DNA of 64,000 nucleotides from Achromobacter aloeverae (GCF_004121055.1 NZ_PYAL01000010.1:186001-250000); one strand, 5' to 3'; positions 26,267 to 36,151 are shown, counted from the first letter of the stretch. Notes: generated from the sequence alone by a model not told the origin. Translations and numbers: made by a program.

Positions 26267-26281
26267 TTAAATTCTATTTAA
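26267..26281. promoter_or_regulatory. AT-rich palindrome upstream of the D-threonine aldolase gene
   Basis: TTAAAT-TCT-ATTTAA is a perfect 6+3+6 palindrome 89 bp before the ATG at 26371. It stands out in GC-rich DNA and may be an operator or part of the promoter. Confidence 0.4.
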
Positions 26282-26370
26282 CGATTGATGTCGGATCTTT
26301 AAACCACGGACGCCGTCGCGCCGCGTAGAGTACATGCCGGGAAAACCACAATCGCATACGCAATCGCATC

Positions 26371-27507
26371 ATGACCTCGACACTGAACACCCTGGACACC
26401 CCCGCCGCCGTCATCGAGCTGCCGCGCATGATGAGGAACATCGCGCGCATGCAGGATCGCATGGACGCGCTGGGCGTCGCCTTCCGCCCGCATGTAAAGA
26501 CCACCAAGTGCGCGGCCGTCGTGCAGGCGCAACGGGACGCGGGCGCGCGGGGCATCACGGTCTCCACGCTGAAGGAAGCCGAGCAGTTCTTCGCCGGCGG
26601 GGTCGTGGACATTCTCTACGCGGTCGGCATCGCGCCGCATCGCCTGCCGCACGCGCTGGAGCTGCGCCGGCGCGGATGCGACCTGACCATCATCACGGAC
26701 AGCGTGGCATCCGCCCGGGAAATCGTAGCCTTCGGCCGTGCGCATGACGAAGCGTTCCCGGTCCTGGTGGAAGTCGATACCGATGGCCACCGTTCCGGCC
26801 TGCATCCCGAAGGCGACGAACTATTGCAGGTGGCCATGGTCCTGCATGAAGGCGGCATGCGCCTGAAGGGCGTGATGACGCACGCGGGATCGAGCTATGA
26901 ACTGAATACGCCGGACGCCTTGCGCGCCATGGCGGAACAGGAGCGCGCCGGCTGCGTGATGGCCGCGGAGCGGCTGCGCGCCGCGGGATTGCCCTGCCCC
27001 GTGGTCAGTGTCGGATCCACGCCCACGGCGCTGAGCGCCACGCATCTGGAAGGCGTCACCGAGGTCCGCGCCGGTGTCTATGTTTTCTTCGACCTGGTGA
27101 TGCACAACGTCGGCGTGTGCGCCATGGACGATATCGCGCTGAGCGTGGTTACCACCGTGATCGGCCACCAGCCCGAGAAGGGCTGGGTTATCGTGGACGC
27201 CGGATGGATGGCGATGAGCCGGGACAGGGGGACGTCCAGGCAGCAGCGGGACTTCCAGTACGGACAGGTTTGCGGCCTGGACGGCGCGCCGCTGGCCGGC
27301 TACCTGATGGTCGGCGCCAACCAGGAGCATGGCATCGTGGCCCGTGAGGACGGGATCGACGGCGATATCGTCGCGCGCTTTCCCATCGGTTCGCGGCTGC
27401 GCATCCTGCCCAACCATGCCTGCGCCACGGGCGCGCAATTCGAGAAATACGAGGCCCTGTCCGCGGATGGCGACACCCAGGCATGGCCTCGTTTTCATGG
27501 CTGGTGA
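26371..27507 (+). CDS. D-threonine aldolase / D-serine dehydratase-like PLP enzyme
   Basis: 378 residues. The alanine-racemase-like barrel is marked by RPHVKTTK, where Lys43 should hold PLP. The C-terminal metal site LPNHACATG supplies His349 and Cys351, as in metal-dependent D-threonine aldolases and DSD1-type D-serine dehydratases. VTEVRAGVYVFFD and MSRDRG also match the family. It cleaves or dehydrates a D-3-hydroxyamino acid in the cytoplasm. Convergent with the Bug receptor gene (15 bp apart). Confidence 0.9.
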   Translation: MTSTLNTLDTPAAVIELPRMMRNIARMQDRMDALGVAFRPHVKTTKCAAVVQAQRDAGARGITVSTLKEAEQFFAGGVVDILYAVGIAPHRLPHALELRRRGCDLTIITDSVASAREIVAFGRAHDEAFPVLVEVDTDGHRSGLHPEGDELLQVAMVLHEGGMRLKGVMTHAGSSYELNTPDALRAMAEQERAGCVMAAERLRAAGLPCPVVSVGSTPTALSATHLEGVTEVRAGVYVFFDLVMHNVGVCAMDDIALSVVTTVIGHQPEKGWVIVDAGWMAMSRDRGTSRQQRDFQYGQVCGLDGAPLAGYLMVGANQEHGIVAREDGIDGDIVARFPIGSRLRILPNHACATGAQFEKYEALSADGDTQAWPRFHGW

Positions 27508-27522
27508 CCGGACTTCCCGTCT

Positions 27523-28518
27523 TTATTGAGGTTCGATTTTCGCGTCGATCGCGCGCTGCGTCCATATCCGGCGCTGCGATTGGGCGAATGCCTGGTGTTC
27601 CTCGACCGTGTTGGGCGATACCTGCATGCCCAGGGTCTCGAAACGCTTGAGAACGTCGGGCTCGCGCAGGATGGCGGCGACCTCCTGATTCAGCTTTTGC
27701 ACGATGGCGTCGGGCGTGCCGGCCGGCGCGGCGACCCCTACCCAGACGACCAGGTCGAAGTTCTTGTAGCCCAGTTCTGCCAGCGTCGGCACGCCGGGGA
27801 ATTCCTTGGCGCGTTCGTGACCGGTGTAGGCCAGTGCGCGCAGCTTGCCGGAATGGATGAAGGACGTGACGACGGAGAGGTCGGCGAAGAGGTAGTCGAC
27901 GTGGCCGCCCATGAGGTCGGTCACGGCCGGCGGCTGGCTCTTGTAAGGAACGCCATTGGCGGCCGCGCCGGCCACGGTGTTGAATGTGGCGCCGGCGATC
28001 TGGCTCGTGGGCGAACCATAGGCGTAGTTCAAGGGCTTGGCCTGGGTCGCCTTGACCAGGGCCTGCAAGGACTGATAGGGCGCATCGTCACGCACCACCA
28101 GCATCATCGGGATGGTGGCGATACGGATGATGTGGATGAAATCGCCCGTTGGGTCGAAGGACAGCTTGCGGAACAGGGCAGGTGTCGCCGAGTGGGTCGA
28201 GCTGCTGGTGAGGATCAGCGTGTAGCCGTCAGGCTGTGCGCGCGCAGTGAACGACGAGCCTATCGTGCCGGACGCGCCGGGCTTGTTTTCGATCACGATG
28301 GGCACGCTCAGGCGCGGGCCGAGTTTTTCGGCGATGATGCGGGCGCTGGTATCGGTGGCGCTGCCGGGCGAGAACGGCACGACGATGGTGATGGGCTTGT
28401 CGGGGTAGGCCGGCTGCGCCAGCGCCGCGCCCTTGGGCAGCGCGCATGCGAAAAGCGCCAGGGCGGCGAGGCGGCCGGCGGCCAGTAGTCGGCGCCGTGC
28501 GCCGGACGGTTGAGTCAT
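27523..28518 (-). CDS. Bug/TctC-family solute receptor
   Basis: 331 residues. Arg-rich n-region, hydrophobic core and cleavage near ALAQ, then AYPDKPITIVVPFSPGSATD. In most Bug proteins the ligand loop reads GGxxD; here it is PGSATD, a variant. A GVPYKSQPPAVTDLMGGHVD loop and VPTLAELGYKNFDL follow. Its ATG at 28518 is preceded by a GGAGACA-type SD. A LysR gene on the same strand ends 97 bp upstream. No substrate genes are directly in its unit. Confidence 0.9.
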   Translation of the reverse strand: MTQPSGARRRLLAAGRLAALALFACALPKGAALAQPAYPDKPITIVVPFSPGSATDTSARIIAEKLGPRLSVPIVIENKPGASGTIGSSFTARAQPDGYTLILTSSSTHSATPALFRKLSFDPTGDFIHIIRIATIPMMLVVRDDAPYQSLQALVKATQAKPLNYAYGSPTSQIAGATFNTVAGAAANGVPYKSQPPAVTDLMGGHVDYLFADLSVVTSFIHSGKLRALAYTGHERAKEFPGVPTLAELGYKNFDLVVWVGVAAPAGTPDAIVQKLNQEVAAILREPDVLKRFETLGMQVSPNTVEEHQAFAQSQRRIWTQRAIDAKIEPQ

Positions 28519-28615
28519 GCTTGTCTCCTGTCAGGGGCCGTGGGTGGCCTCTTTAACTCAAGCCGTATGATGCGTGCGTGGCGCTTATCTCAACAATGGA
28601 CTAATTTTCATAGAC

Positions 28616-29542
28616 TTATTCCAGTCCGGGATTAATTTCCCCCGCCTGTCGCCGGACGAGATATTTCTCCGTCGCTTGCAGGAAGGTCGACGCCGCCAGC
28701 GACAGGCGCGCGTTGCGGCGCTGGATCAGCCACAGTTCGTGTCCGTGCCTGCGCGCGCCGTCGATGGCGAGGATGCGCAGGCCCAGTTGCCGCGCCAGGT
28801 CACAGGCATAGCCGGGCACGACCGTGATGCCCAGCCCCGCGCCCACGAGTTTCAGCGCGGAGACCAGCATGCCCGCTTCGACGCGATAGCGGAATTCCAG
28901 GTCCAGGTCGGCCGCGACCCGGTCCAGGCTGCGGCGCACGCTATAGACGTTGCGCAGCATGATGTGGTCATGGGCGGCCACGTCCTTCCACGTCACCGGG
29001 CGCTTGCGCGTCAGCGGGTGGCGGGGCGCGGCCACGACGTGGAAGGTGTCGCGGTATATGACGCGCGTGGCCAGTTCGTCCGCCGGGGTTTCGATGGAGA
29101 CGATGCCGAAGTCGGCGTAGCCGTTGCGCACGTGCTCTATGGTGTCATCGGTCGACAGTTCGAAGAGGTCCAGTTTCACACTGGGATAGGCGCGGTGGTA
29201 ATCCGCCACCACGTCGCCCAGCAGGCCGGCCATCATCAGCGGCGAGGTGGCCAGGCCCACGGTGCCGCGTTCCAGGGTGCGCAGGCCCGACATGCTGCGC
29301 TCGGCGGCGCGCACGGTGCCGAGGATTTCCTGGGCGTAGGCATAGAAGTCCGCCGCGCCCTCGCAGGGGGTGACGCTGCGCGTCGAGCGCTCGAACAGGG
29401 GCTGGCCGACTTCGGCCTCCAGTTCCGCGCAGAGCTTGCTGACGGCGGACTGGGTGACGAAGGCCGCGCGGGCGGCCGCCGTGAAGCTGCGCAGTTCGTA
29501 GAGCGCGCAAAAAACGCGTAATTGCTTGAGAGTGATGTTCAT
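28616..29542 (-). CDS. LysR family transcriptional regulator
   Basis: 308 residues. The HTH is at the N-terminus (LKQLRVFCALYELRSFTAAA, then TQSAVSKLCAELE) and a LysR substrate-binding domain fills the rest. It is the only gene in this stretch placed between two same-strand genes: the CoA-transferase ends 39 bp upstream and the Bug receptor starts 97 bp downstream, so its target could be either unit. Confidence 0.9.
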   Translation of the reverse strand: MNITLKQLRVFCALYELRSFTAAARAAFVTQSAVSKLCAELEAEVGQPLFERSTRSVTPCEGAADFYAYAQEILGTVRAAERSMSGLRTLERGTVGLATSPLMMAGLLGDVVADYHRAYPSVKLDLFELSTDDTIEHVRNGYADFGIVSIETPADELATRVIYRDTFHVVAAPRHPLTRKRPVTWKDVAAHDHIMLRNVYSVRRSLDRVAADLDLEFRYRVEAGMLVSALKLVGAGLGITVVPGYACDLARQLGLRILAIDGARRHGHELWLIQRRNARLSLAASTFLQATEKYLVRRQAGEINPGLE

Positions 29543-29581
29543 GGTCGAGGTCGCCGGCGTGCGCTCTCGGCCATGGCTGCC

Positions 29582-30718
29582 TCAGCGCGCAAGCGGGAGC
29601 ATATCGCGATCGGCGTCCTGGCGCGGCGCGGGGCGGCCGATGGCGCCGGGAGTGCGCGAGAAGCGCACCGGGATTCCTGTCGTCGTCAACGTCCCTTCGG
29701 TGGGGTGCTCCATGCGCTGGAAGTACCCCGTCGCCCGCAAGTGAGGATCGTCGAGCAGGGCTTCCGGCGTGTTCACCGGGCCATGCGGGATGTCCGCGTC
29801 CGCCAGTTGCGCCAGCCATTCGTCCGTGCCGCGCAGGACGACGATGTCCGCCAGGTCCTGGTATAGCTCGTCGAAATGCCGCGCCCGGGCCGCGGCGTCG
29901 GCGTAGCGGGGATCCGAGGCCAGGTCATCGCGTCCGGCCAGGGCGAAGAATCGCCGCCATTGGGCATCGGTATATGGGAGCAAGGCCAGGTATCCGTCCC
30001 GTGTCCGATAAGGACGGCGTTGCGGCGACAAGACCCGGTTGTAGCCCATGGGGCCCAGCGGGGGAACGAAGCTGTGGCCGCTCATGTGCTCGACCAGGGT
30101 GAACGAGACCAGCGTCTCGAACATGGGAACCTCGATGGCCTGCCCCTGTCCGGAGCGCTCGCGCTCGTACAAGGCCATCGGGATGGCGTAGGCCAGTGTC
30201 AGGCCCGCCACCTTGTCGGCGAGTATGGTGTTCACGTAGGACGGCGCGCCACTGTTGCGGCCCTGCAGGTCTGCCAGCCCGCTCATCGCCTGGATGATGT
30301 CGTCGAACGCCGGATGGGCCGCATAGGGACCATCCTGGCCGAAACCCACGGCCGCGCAATGGATGAGGCGGGGATTGCGCGCGCGCAGCGTCGCGGCGTC
30401 CAGCCCCAGCCTGCCAAGCGCCGCCGGACGGACGTTCGAGACGAAGACGTCGGCGCCGTCGATCAGGCGCAGCAGGCTGGCGTGGTCGGCGGGCGCCTTG
30501 GCGTCCAGCGTCACGCTGTATTTGTTGCGGTTGAGATTGAGATAGGCGGGGCCCATGCCCGCATGCGCGGCGGGCGCGGACATGCGGAACACATCGCCTT
30601 CCGGCGATTCGACCTTGATGACTTCGGCGCCATGGTCAGCCAGGATCTGCGTGGCGTAGGGACCCATGGCCACCGAGGTCATGTCGACGACGCGCACGCC
30701 CGCGAGCGTACCGGGCAT
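29582..30718 (-). CDS. CaiB/BaiF CoA-transferase family protein (pair 1)
   Basis: 378 residues from ATG 30718, overlapping the enoyl-CoA hydratase stop as TAATG. Type III CoA-transferase features: LAGVRVVDMTSVAMGP, ILADHGAEVIKVESPEGD, NLNRNKYSVTLDAK, and the catalytic Asp in YVNTILADKVAGL. It moves CoA between carboxylic acids in the cytoplasm. The upstream in-frame extension to 30973 reads antisense-like across the hydratase gene and is rejected. Last gene of the Bug-dehydrogenase-hydratase-transferase unit. Confidence 0.92.
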   Translation of the reverse strand: MPGTLAGVRVVDMTSVAMGPYATQILADHGAEVIKVESPEGDVFRMSAPAAHAGMGPAYLNLNRNKYSVTLDAKAPADHASLLRLIDGADVFVSNVRPAALGRLGLDAATLRARNPRLIHCAAVGFGQDGPYAAHPAFDDIIQAMSGLADLQGRNSGAPSYVNTILADKVAGLTLAYAIPMALYERERSGQGQAIEVPMFETLVSFTLVEHMSGHSFVPPLGPMGYNRVLSPQRRPYRTRDGYLALLPYTDAQWRRFFALAGRDDLASDPRYADAAARARHFDELYQDLADIVVLRGTDEWLAQLADADIPHGPVNTPEALLDDPHLRATGYFQRMEHPTEGTLTTTGIPVRFSRTPGAIGRPAPRQDADRDMLPLAR

Positions 30719-31512
30719 TACCGGGCCTCCTGGCGCTTCTTGCGGTCGAGGAAGGGCGCCATGTAGCGCCGCGGCTCGTCCGTGGTGTAGGCGTCGCCGA
30801 ACACGGCCACGCTGCGGTCCAGCCCGGCCTGCGCCGTGGACTCGCTCCAATAGCGCAGCAAGCCTTTTTGCGCGCGCACGGCGCGCGGGCCGCTCGCCGC
30901 GATGGACGCCGCCGTGCGTTCGACCAGGGCATCGAGTCCGCCGGTCTCGCTGACGAACTCCACGAAGCCCCATTGCGCGGCTTGGTTCGCGTCCACGGTG
31001 TCTCCTGTCAGGAGCAGCCAGTTGGTGGGTCCCTGCCCGATGATGGCCGGGAAGAGCACCGCGTGGATCACGGACGGAATGCCCACGCGGACCTCGGGCA
31101 TGCCGAAGACCGCGTCGGCCGACGCCAGGCGGATGTCGCAGGCCGCGGCCAGTTCCATGCCGACGCCCAGGCAGAAGCCCGGAAGGCGCGCGATGGTCGG
31201 GACCGGGATGGCGGCGACCGCGTCGCAGAGGTCGCGCAGTCGCGTGATGAAGACGCGGGCGCCTTGCGGATCCAGTTCGGCCATTTCATAAATGTTGGCG
31301 CCGCCGACGAAGGCCTTGTCGCCAGCGCCGCGGATGACGACCGCGCGGGCATCGTCCTGGGCCGCGATCCAGCGGGCGGCCTCGATCAGGCTGAGGGTGA
31401 CCGGCGTGGCCAGGATATTCAGGCTCTTGGCATCGTGGATTTGCAGGGTGTAGATGCCCCGGTCGTCGCGGGTGACGAGAGCATGGGAAAAGGTCGGGAC
31501 AGGCGAGGTCAT
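30718..31512 (-). CDS. Enoyl-CoA hydratase/isomerase family protein (pair 1)
   Basis: 264 residues, the usual crotonase length. Oxyanion-hole segments IRGAGDKAFVGGANIYEM and FCLGVGMELAAACDIRLA are present, and a Glu occurs in FGMPEVRVGIPSV at the position of the catalytic acid. Hydrates an enoyl-CoA or acts as a related crotonase. Translationally coupled to the CoA-transferase; the 2-hydroxyacid dehydrogenase gene ends 142 bp upstream on the same strand. Confidence 0.9.
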   Translation of the reverse strand: MTSPVPTFSHALVTRDDRGIYTLQIHDAKSLNILATPVTLSLIEAARWIAAQDDARAVVIRGAGDKAFVGGANIYEMAELDPQGARVFITRLRDLCDAVAAIPVPTIARLPGFCLGVGMELAAACDIRLASADAVFGMPEVRVGIPSVIHAVLFPAIIGQGPTNWLLLTGDTVDANQAAQWGFVEFVSETGGLDALVERTAASIAASGPRAVRAQKGLLRYWSESTAQAGLDRSVAVFGDAYTTDEPRRYMAPFLDRKKRQEAR

Positions 31513-31654
31513 GGCGGCTCCGGCTGGAAGATGCCACCGATGCTAAGGGTGAGGTTTGATCACAGCAAGAGAGTAATTTTCATGGAATAAGTCTGGATAG
31601 GAATAAATCCCGCCATGTCCCTCGGGGATCCTTTGGCCGTTGCGGTTCGCGCGG

Positions 31655-32743
31655 TCAGCGCCCGTCCAGCCGCTTCAGTCCGTCCAGCCGCTTCATGAAG
31701 GCAGGCCAGGCCTCGGGGTTGACCAGGCGCGGCGGGCGTTCGCCGCGCAGCATCATCAGGATCTGTTCGGCGCCGCCGCGCGCGACGTTGCGGCGCGCCT
31801 CGTGGGTGACGCCGCCGGTATGAAACGATGCCACGACGTTGTCCCGTTGCAGCAGGGGCGCGTCCTTGGGCGGAGGTTCCACGCGCCACACATCTAGTCC
31901 GGCGCCGGCCAGGTGGCCCGAGGCGAGCGCATCGTCCAGCGCGTCCTCGTCGTGGATGCCGCCCCGCGCCGTCGTCAGGAATACCGCGCCACGCTTCATG
32001 GCGGCGTATTGGCGCGCGCCGAACAGGCCGCGGGTCTCGTCGTTCAAGGGGCAATGCAGGGAGACCACGTCCGAGGTGGCCAGCAAGGTCGCCAGGCTGA
32101 CAGGCTCCGCGCCGCATGCCCGGATGGTCTCTGCGTCCAGGTAGGGGTCATGGGCGCAGACGGTCATGCCGAAGCCTTTCGCAATGCCCACGACGCGGCG
32201 GCCGATGTGGCCCAGGCCCACGAGCCCGATGCGCGTGCCGCGGATCTCGTGGCCCATGAGCGATTCACGGCTGAAGCCCGAACAGGTGCTGAGTTTCCGG
32301 TGCGAGACGACGATGCGCCGCTGCACCGCCAATAGCAGCGCGAATGTGTGCTCCGCCACGGAGTCGGCATTCATGCCGGCCTGGTTCACCACGGCGACGC
32401 CGGCGTCGGTGCAGGCGGCGACATCGACCGTGTCATAGCCGGCCCCGGAAGAGGCCACGCACAGCAGGTCGGGGCACGCGCGCAGCAGTTCTCGCGATAC
32501 GTGCCAGGCCGCCGGTAGTTCGTCTCGCGCGGCGGAGACGAGATAGGCGTGCGATGCGCCCAACCTTGCCAGGGTGGCGGCGTCGTCGCCGCGCGCCGGC
32601 AGCACACTCAAGTCCGCCGCGCGGGCGATCAGTTCGTCAAAGACCGGGTGGACCCATAAGTCCAGCCTGCTCACTCTGTACATCGATGTCGCTCCAGCCT
32701 GATCACTGGCCGGCGCCAGTCCGGCGCCAGCATTCTTGCGCAT
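31655..32743 (-). CDS. D-isomer-specific 2-hydroxyacid dehydrogenase
   Basis: 362 residues if it starts at ATG 32743, which directly follows the Bug stop (TAAATG) with AAGGA five bases ahead. ATG 32683 (MYRVSRLDLWVHP), with GGAG upstream, is a good alternative. The NAD site is GLVGLGHIG; catalytic Arg is in TTARGGIHDE, Glu in WRVEPPP and His in FHTGGV. Reduces a 2-ketoacid or oxidises a D-2-hydroxyacid. The C-terminus carries a short repeat (KRLDGLKRLDG) from a duplicated 15-base unit. Confidence 0.9.
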   Translation of the reverse strand: MRKNAGAGLAPASDQAGATSMYRVSRLDLWVHPVFDELIARAADLSVLPARGDDAATLARLGASHAYLVSAARDELPAAWHVSRELLRACPDLLCVASSGAGYDTVDVAACTDAGVAVVNQAGMNADSVAEHTFALLLAVQRRIVVSHRKLSTCSGFSRESLMGHEIRGTRIGLVGLGHIGRRVVGIAKGFGMTVCAHDPYLDAETIRACGAEPVSLATLLATSDVVSLHCPLNDETRGLFGARQYAAMKRGAVFLTTARGGIHDEDALDDALASGHLAGAGLDVWRVEPPPKDAPLLQRDNVVASFHTGGVTHEARRNVARGGAEQILMMLRGERPPRLVNPEAWPAFMKRLDGLKRLDGR

Positions 32744-33718
32744 TTATTCCTTGGGCATCCGGTCGGCGATCTCGCGCAGCGCGGGCGCCTGCCTGGCCAG
32801 CGATGCCTGCCACTCGGCGCCCGGCAGGTAGGCCAATACGGGCGCGTCGCTGCTCGCCGCCTTGATGAAATCGGGATCGGCGATGCTGTCGGCGATGGCC
32901 TTTTGCAGCCGCGCGATCACCTGCGCCGGCACGCCCTTGGGCGCCGCGTATCCGCGCTCCGAGGTCATCGTCACCGCATAGCCGGCCTCGGTCGCCGTCG
33001 GAATGTCGGGCAGGGCCGAGGACCGCTGTTCGCCGAACTGCGCGATCGCGCGCAGGTTCGAGGTTCCGCTGCGCAACTCGGGCACTTCGCCGGCGCTGAC
33101 GAAGGCGTAGTCGAGGTGGCCGCCCAGCACGGCGGTCTTGGATTCCGCCGTCCCCTTGAACGGGACATCGTTCGGCTGGACCTTGGCAATCTTTTGTAGT
33201 TGCAGCAAGGCCAGATTGCCGTTGGTGCCCACGCCGTTGTAGCCGAATGACAGAGATTTCGGACTCTTGGCCAGGGCGTCGACGATCCGCGCCAGGCTGG
33301 CGTACCTGGCGTCGCGTTTGGCGATGAGGACCGTGGGGTCGTTCACCACGCGCGCGACGAGCGTGAAGTCCTCCACGCGGTACTGCGTTTTCTTGTACAG
33401 CGGCAGGAAACTGAATCCGGGTACGTTGATGATGCCCAGGGTGTATCCGTCGGCCTTGGCGCGGGCGACATAGGCATTGGCGATTTCGCCGGAGGCGCCC
33501 GGTTTGTTCAGCACCACGACCCGCGCGTGGCCGCCCAGGCGCTTCTCGATGAAGGGCGCAAGCGCGCGCGCCATGAGGTCCGTGCCGCCACCGGCGGCGA
33601 ATCCCACGACGACCTCGATGGGCTGGTCGTCAGGCCAGGCGGCGTGGGCGGCGGGCAGGACGCCCGCCAGGAGCAGGGCCGTAGCCCAGGGGCGGATACG
33701 CGTCGAGTGGCGCTGCAT
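32744..33718 (-). CDS. Bug/TctC-family solute receptor
   Basis: 324 residues: signal peptide ending near PAAHA, then a variant opening PIEVVVGFAAGGGTDLMARA, DVPFKGTAESKTAVLGGHLD and DIPTATEAGYAV. First gene of the unit that continues into the 2-hydroxyacid dehydrogenase, hydratase and CoA-transferase, so it probably recognises the hydroxy or keto acid they use. A LysR gene ends 126 bp upstream on the same strand. Confidence 0.92.
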   Translation of the reverse strand: MQRHSTRIRPWATALLLAGVLPAAHAAWPDDQPIEVVVGFAAGGGTDLMARALAPFIEKRLGGHARVVVLNKPGASGEIANAYVARAKADGYTLGIINVPGFSFLPLYKKTQYRVEDFTLVARVVNDPTVLIAKRDARYASLARIVDALAKSPKSLSFGYNGVGTNGNLALLQLQKIAKVQPNDVPFKGTAESKTAVLGGHLDYAFVSAGEVPELRSGTSNLRAIAQFGEQRSSALPDIPTATEAGYAVTMTSERGYAAPKGVPAQVIARLQKAIADSIADPDFIKAASSDAPVLAYLPGAEWQASLARQAPALREIADRMPKE

Positions 33719-33844
33719 GATGTTTGGTCTCCTGATTTTTCGTTCTCGTGGACGTAATCATGAGACAGGAGCCATCGTGCTGAAAAGCGATTTAAACGAC
33801 TGGGCTTTTATTCAAAAAAAGAAACAAGAGAGGCTGTCCGCGGT

Positions 33845-34762
33845 TCATCCGCCATGGACGACCGGCGGAGCGGGCAGGCCGCCGGAGAAGTCGACGGCCT
33901 CCCGGACGAAGTTCCGCAGGGTGCGTATCATGCCGCGGCTGTCGTCACGCCGGGACAGGAAGCAATAGTCCAGCGTCGGCAGCGGCGGCGTGCTGGCGAG
34001 CTCCACCAGCGTTCCCTGCTTGACCCACGCGCCCATGTAGGCCGCCGGCAGGAAACTGATGCCGATGCCCGCGACGGTGAGGCCCGTGATCGCCAGCAGG
34101 CTGTTGCAAGCCAGGATGCGCTGGACTTGCAGGCCCTGGGCCGCCGCCCAGGCGTCGAAGGCGCGCGTGAGGCCTGAGTCCTCGGTCATCGTGATGACGG
34201 GATGGCGCTCGAAATCGTCCGGGCGCAGCGCGCGACAGGAACCCATGCGTGCCGGCGCGCCCATCCAGGAAAAGCGGACCTCGCTCATGACCTCGGCCTG
34301 CAGGTCGCTTTCGGGCGACGGCCCGGGCGAGACGGCGAAATCCAGTTCGCCCCGCATGACGCGACGTTCCAGCTGGCGGGCCAGGTCCACGTACGGACGC
34401 AGGACCAGGCCCGGATGCGCATCGCGCAGCTTGGCCACGAAACGGGGCAGCCAGGTGAGGGAGCCCAGTTCGCTGATGCCGAACTTGCAGATGCCGTGCA
34501 GGCCTTCGGGGGCGGCGACCAGGCCGCGCACCGTATCGCTCAGGGACAGCATCTGGCTGGCCAGCGGGACGGTGCGCTGGCCGAGGTCGGTCAACACCGC
34601 GCGCAGGCTGGAGCGGTCGAAGAGGGGCGCGCCGATGGACGCTTCAAGTTCGGCGATGCGCTTGGAGAGCGAGGATTGCGTGACGTGCAGCCGCTGCGCC
34701 GCGATGGCGAAGCTTCCCAGCTTCGCCGCCCAGTAAAACGCTTCGAGTTGCTTGAGGGTCAT
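33845..34762 (-). CDS. LysR family transcriptional regulator
   Basis: 305 residues from ATG 34762. The HTH begins MTLKQLEAFYWAAKLGSFAI and continues TQSSLSKRIAELE; a substrate-binding domain follows. The longer frame starting at 34825 adds a basic stretch unlike LysR N-termini. Same strand as both flanking Bug units, so the target is unclear. Confidence 0.9.
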   Translation of the reverse strand: MTLKQLEAFYWAAKLGSFAIAAQRLHVTQSSLSKRIAELEASIGAPLFDRSSLRAVLTDLGQRTVPLASQMLSLSDTVRGLVAAPEGLHGICKFGISELGSLTWLPRFVAKLRDAHPGLVLRPYVDLARQLERRVMRGELDFAVSPGPSPESDLQAEVMSEVRFSWMGAPARMGSCRALRPDDFERHPVITMTEDSGLTRAFDAWAAAQGLQVQRILACNSLLAITGLTVAGIGISFLPAAYMGAWVKQGTLVELASTPPLPTLDYCFLSRRDDSRGMIRTLRNFVREAVDFSGGLPAPPVVHGG

Positions 34763-34978
34763 GATTTTTGCAGCGACGGCATCGTGCCCGCGCCGCTGTC
34801 GCCTTTTCTTGATGGACGGGGCCAAGCCGGGAGCATAGCGGTTTTCGCCCAGCCCCTGCGCCGCGCGGGCTTTCAGCGCAGCCTTCAGGCTTTCCCCTCC
34901 TGCTGGCGCGCGGGGAGGCCCGCCTCGCGCCCGCCTCGACCGCCTCGCCCGTTACGCCTGTTAGGCCCGCTAGCCCCG

Positions 34979-36151
34979 TTACGCCGCCAGCGCCCGCGGC
35001 AATTCCGGCGTGTCCCGCAGCAGCACGTCCGCATCCACCTGCCCGATGGCGGTTCGTCCGCAGAAGGCCATGGTGAGATCCAGTTCCTTGCGGATGATCT
35101 CCAGGGCCAGGGTGACGCCGGCCTCGCCCAGCGCGCCCAGGCCGTAGAGCATCGCACGGCCAATGAAAACGCCGCGTGCGCCCAGTGCGAGCGCCTTGAG
35201 AACGTCCTGGCCGCTGCGCACGCCGCTGTCCAGGTGCACTTCGGTGCGCGCGCCCACGGCGTCGACGATGGCCGGCAGGGCGCGAATGCTGGACGGCGCG
35301 CCGTCCAGCTGGCGGCCGCCGTGATTGGAAACGACGATGGCGTCGGCGCCGGCCCGCTGCGCCTTGGCCGCGTCCTCGGGGTCCAGGATGCCCTTGAGGA
35401 TGAGCTTGCGGTCCCAGAGGCGGCGCACCCAGGCGATGTCGTCCCACGTCATCGAGGGATCGTAGTTGCGCGAGCTCCAGTCCGCCATCGATGCCATGTC
35501 GCCCACGCCTTCCGCGTGGCCGACGATATTGCCGAAGGTGCGGCGCGGCGTGCGCAGCATGCGCAGGCACCAGCCGGGCTTGCCGGCCATGTTCAGCAGA
35601 TTCAGCAGGGTCAGGCGAGGCGGCGCGGTCAGGCCATTCTTCAAGTCCTTGTGGCGCTGTCCGCTGATGGGCAGGTCCAGCGTCAGCACCAGGGCGTCGC
35701 AATGCGCGGCGTGGGCGCGCCGGATCAGCTTTTCCACGAAGTTCCGGTCGCGCATCATGTACAGCTGGAACCAGAAGGGATGGCCGTCGGTCGCGTCGGC
35801 GATGTCCTCGATGGAGCAGATGCTGACCGTCGACAGCGTGAAGGGAATGCCGAAACGCTTGGCGGCGCGCGCCGCGAGGATTTCGCCATCCGCCCGGACC
35901 ATGCCTGTCAGGCCGGTGGGCGCGATGGCAACCGGCATGCTGACCGCGCGGTCCAGCATCGTTGCCCGCGTGTCGCGCGTCGTCAGGTCCACCGCTACGC
36001 GCTGGCGCAGCAGCATGCGCTGGAAATCCGTTTCGTTGGCGCGGTAAGTGGATTCGGTCCACGATCCCACGTCGACGTAGTCGTAGAACATTTTGGGCAC
36101 GCGGCGGCGCGCCAGGACCCTCAGGTCCTCGATGCAGGTAATAGGGGTCAT
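34979..36151 (-). CDS. FMN-dependent alpha-hydroxy-acid oxidizing protein
   Basis: 390 residues from ATG 36151. Family motifs: the N-terminal VPKMFYDYVDVGSWTE, the flavin-binding PVAIAPTGL, FQLYMMRD, and the catalytic SNHGGRQLDG carrying the essential His and Arg; LDSGVRSGQDVLKALALGA completes the phosphate site. It oxidises an L-2-hydroxyacid (lactate, mandelate, glycolate or similar) to the ketoacid, transferring electrons to quinone or oxygen. Downstream of a Bug receptor on the same strand, probably receiving what it captures. Confidence 0.92.
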   Translation of the reverse strand: MTPITCIEDLRVLARRRVPKMFYDYVDVGSWTESTYRANETDFQRMLLRQRVAVDLTTRDTRATMLDRAVSMPVAIAPTGLTGMVRADGEILAARAAKRFGIPFTLSTVSICSIEDIADATDGHPFWFQLYMMRDRNFVEKLIRRAHAAHCDALVLTLDLPISGQRHKDLKNGLTAPPRLTLLNLLNMAGKPGWCLRMLRTPRRTFGNIVGHAEGVGDMASMADWSSRNYDPSMTWDDIAWVRRLWDRKLILKGILDPEDAAKAQRAGADAIVVSNHGGRQLDGAPSSIRALPAIVDAVGARTEVHLDSGVRSGQDVLKALALGARGVFIGRAMLYGLGALGEAGVTLALEIIRKELDLTMAFCGRTAIGQVDADVLLRDTPELPRALAA

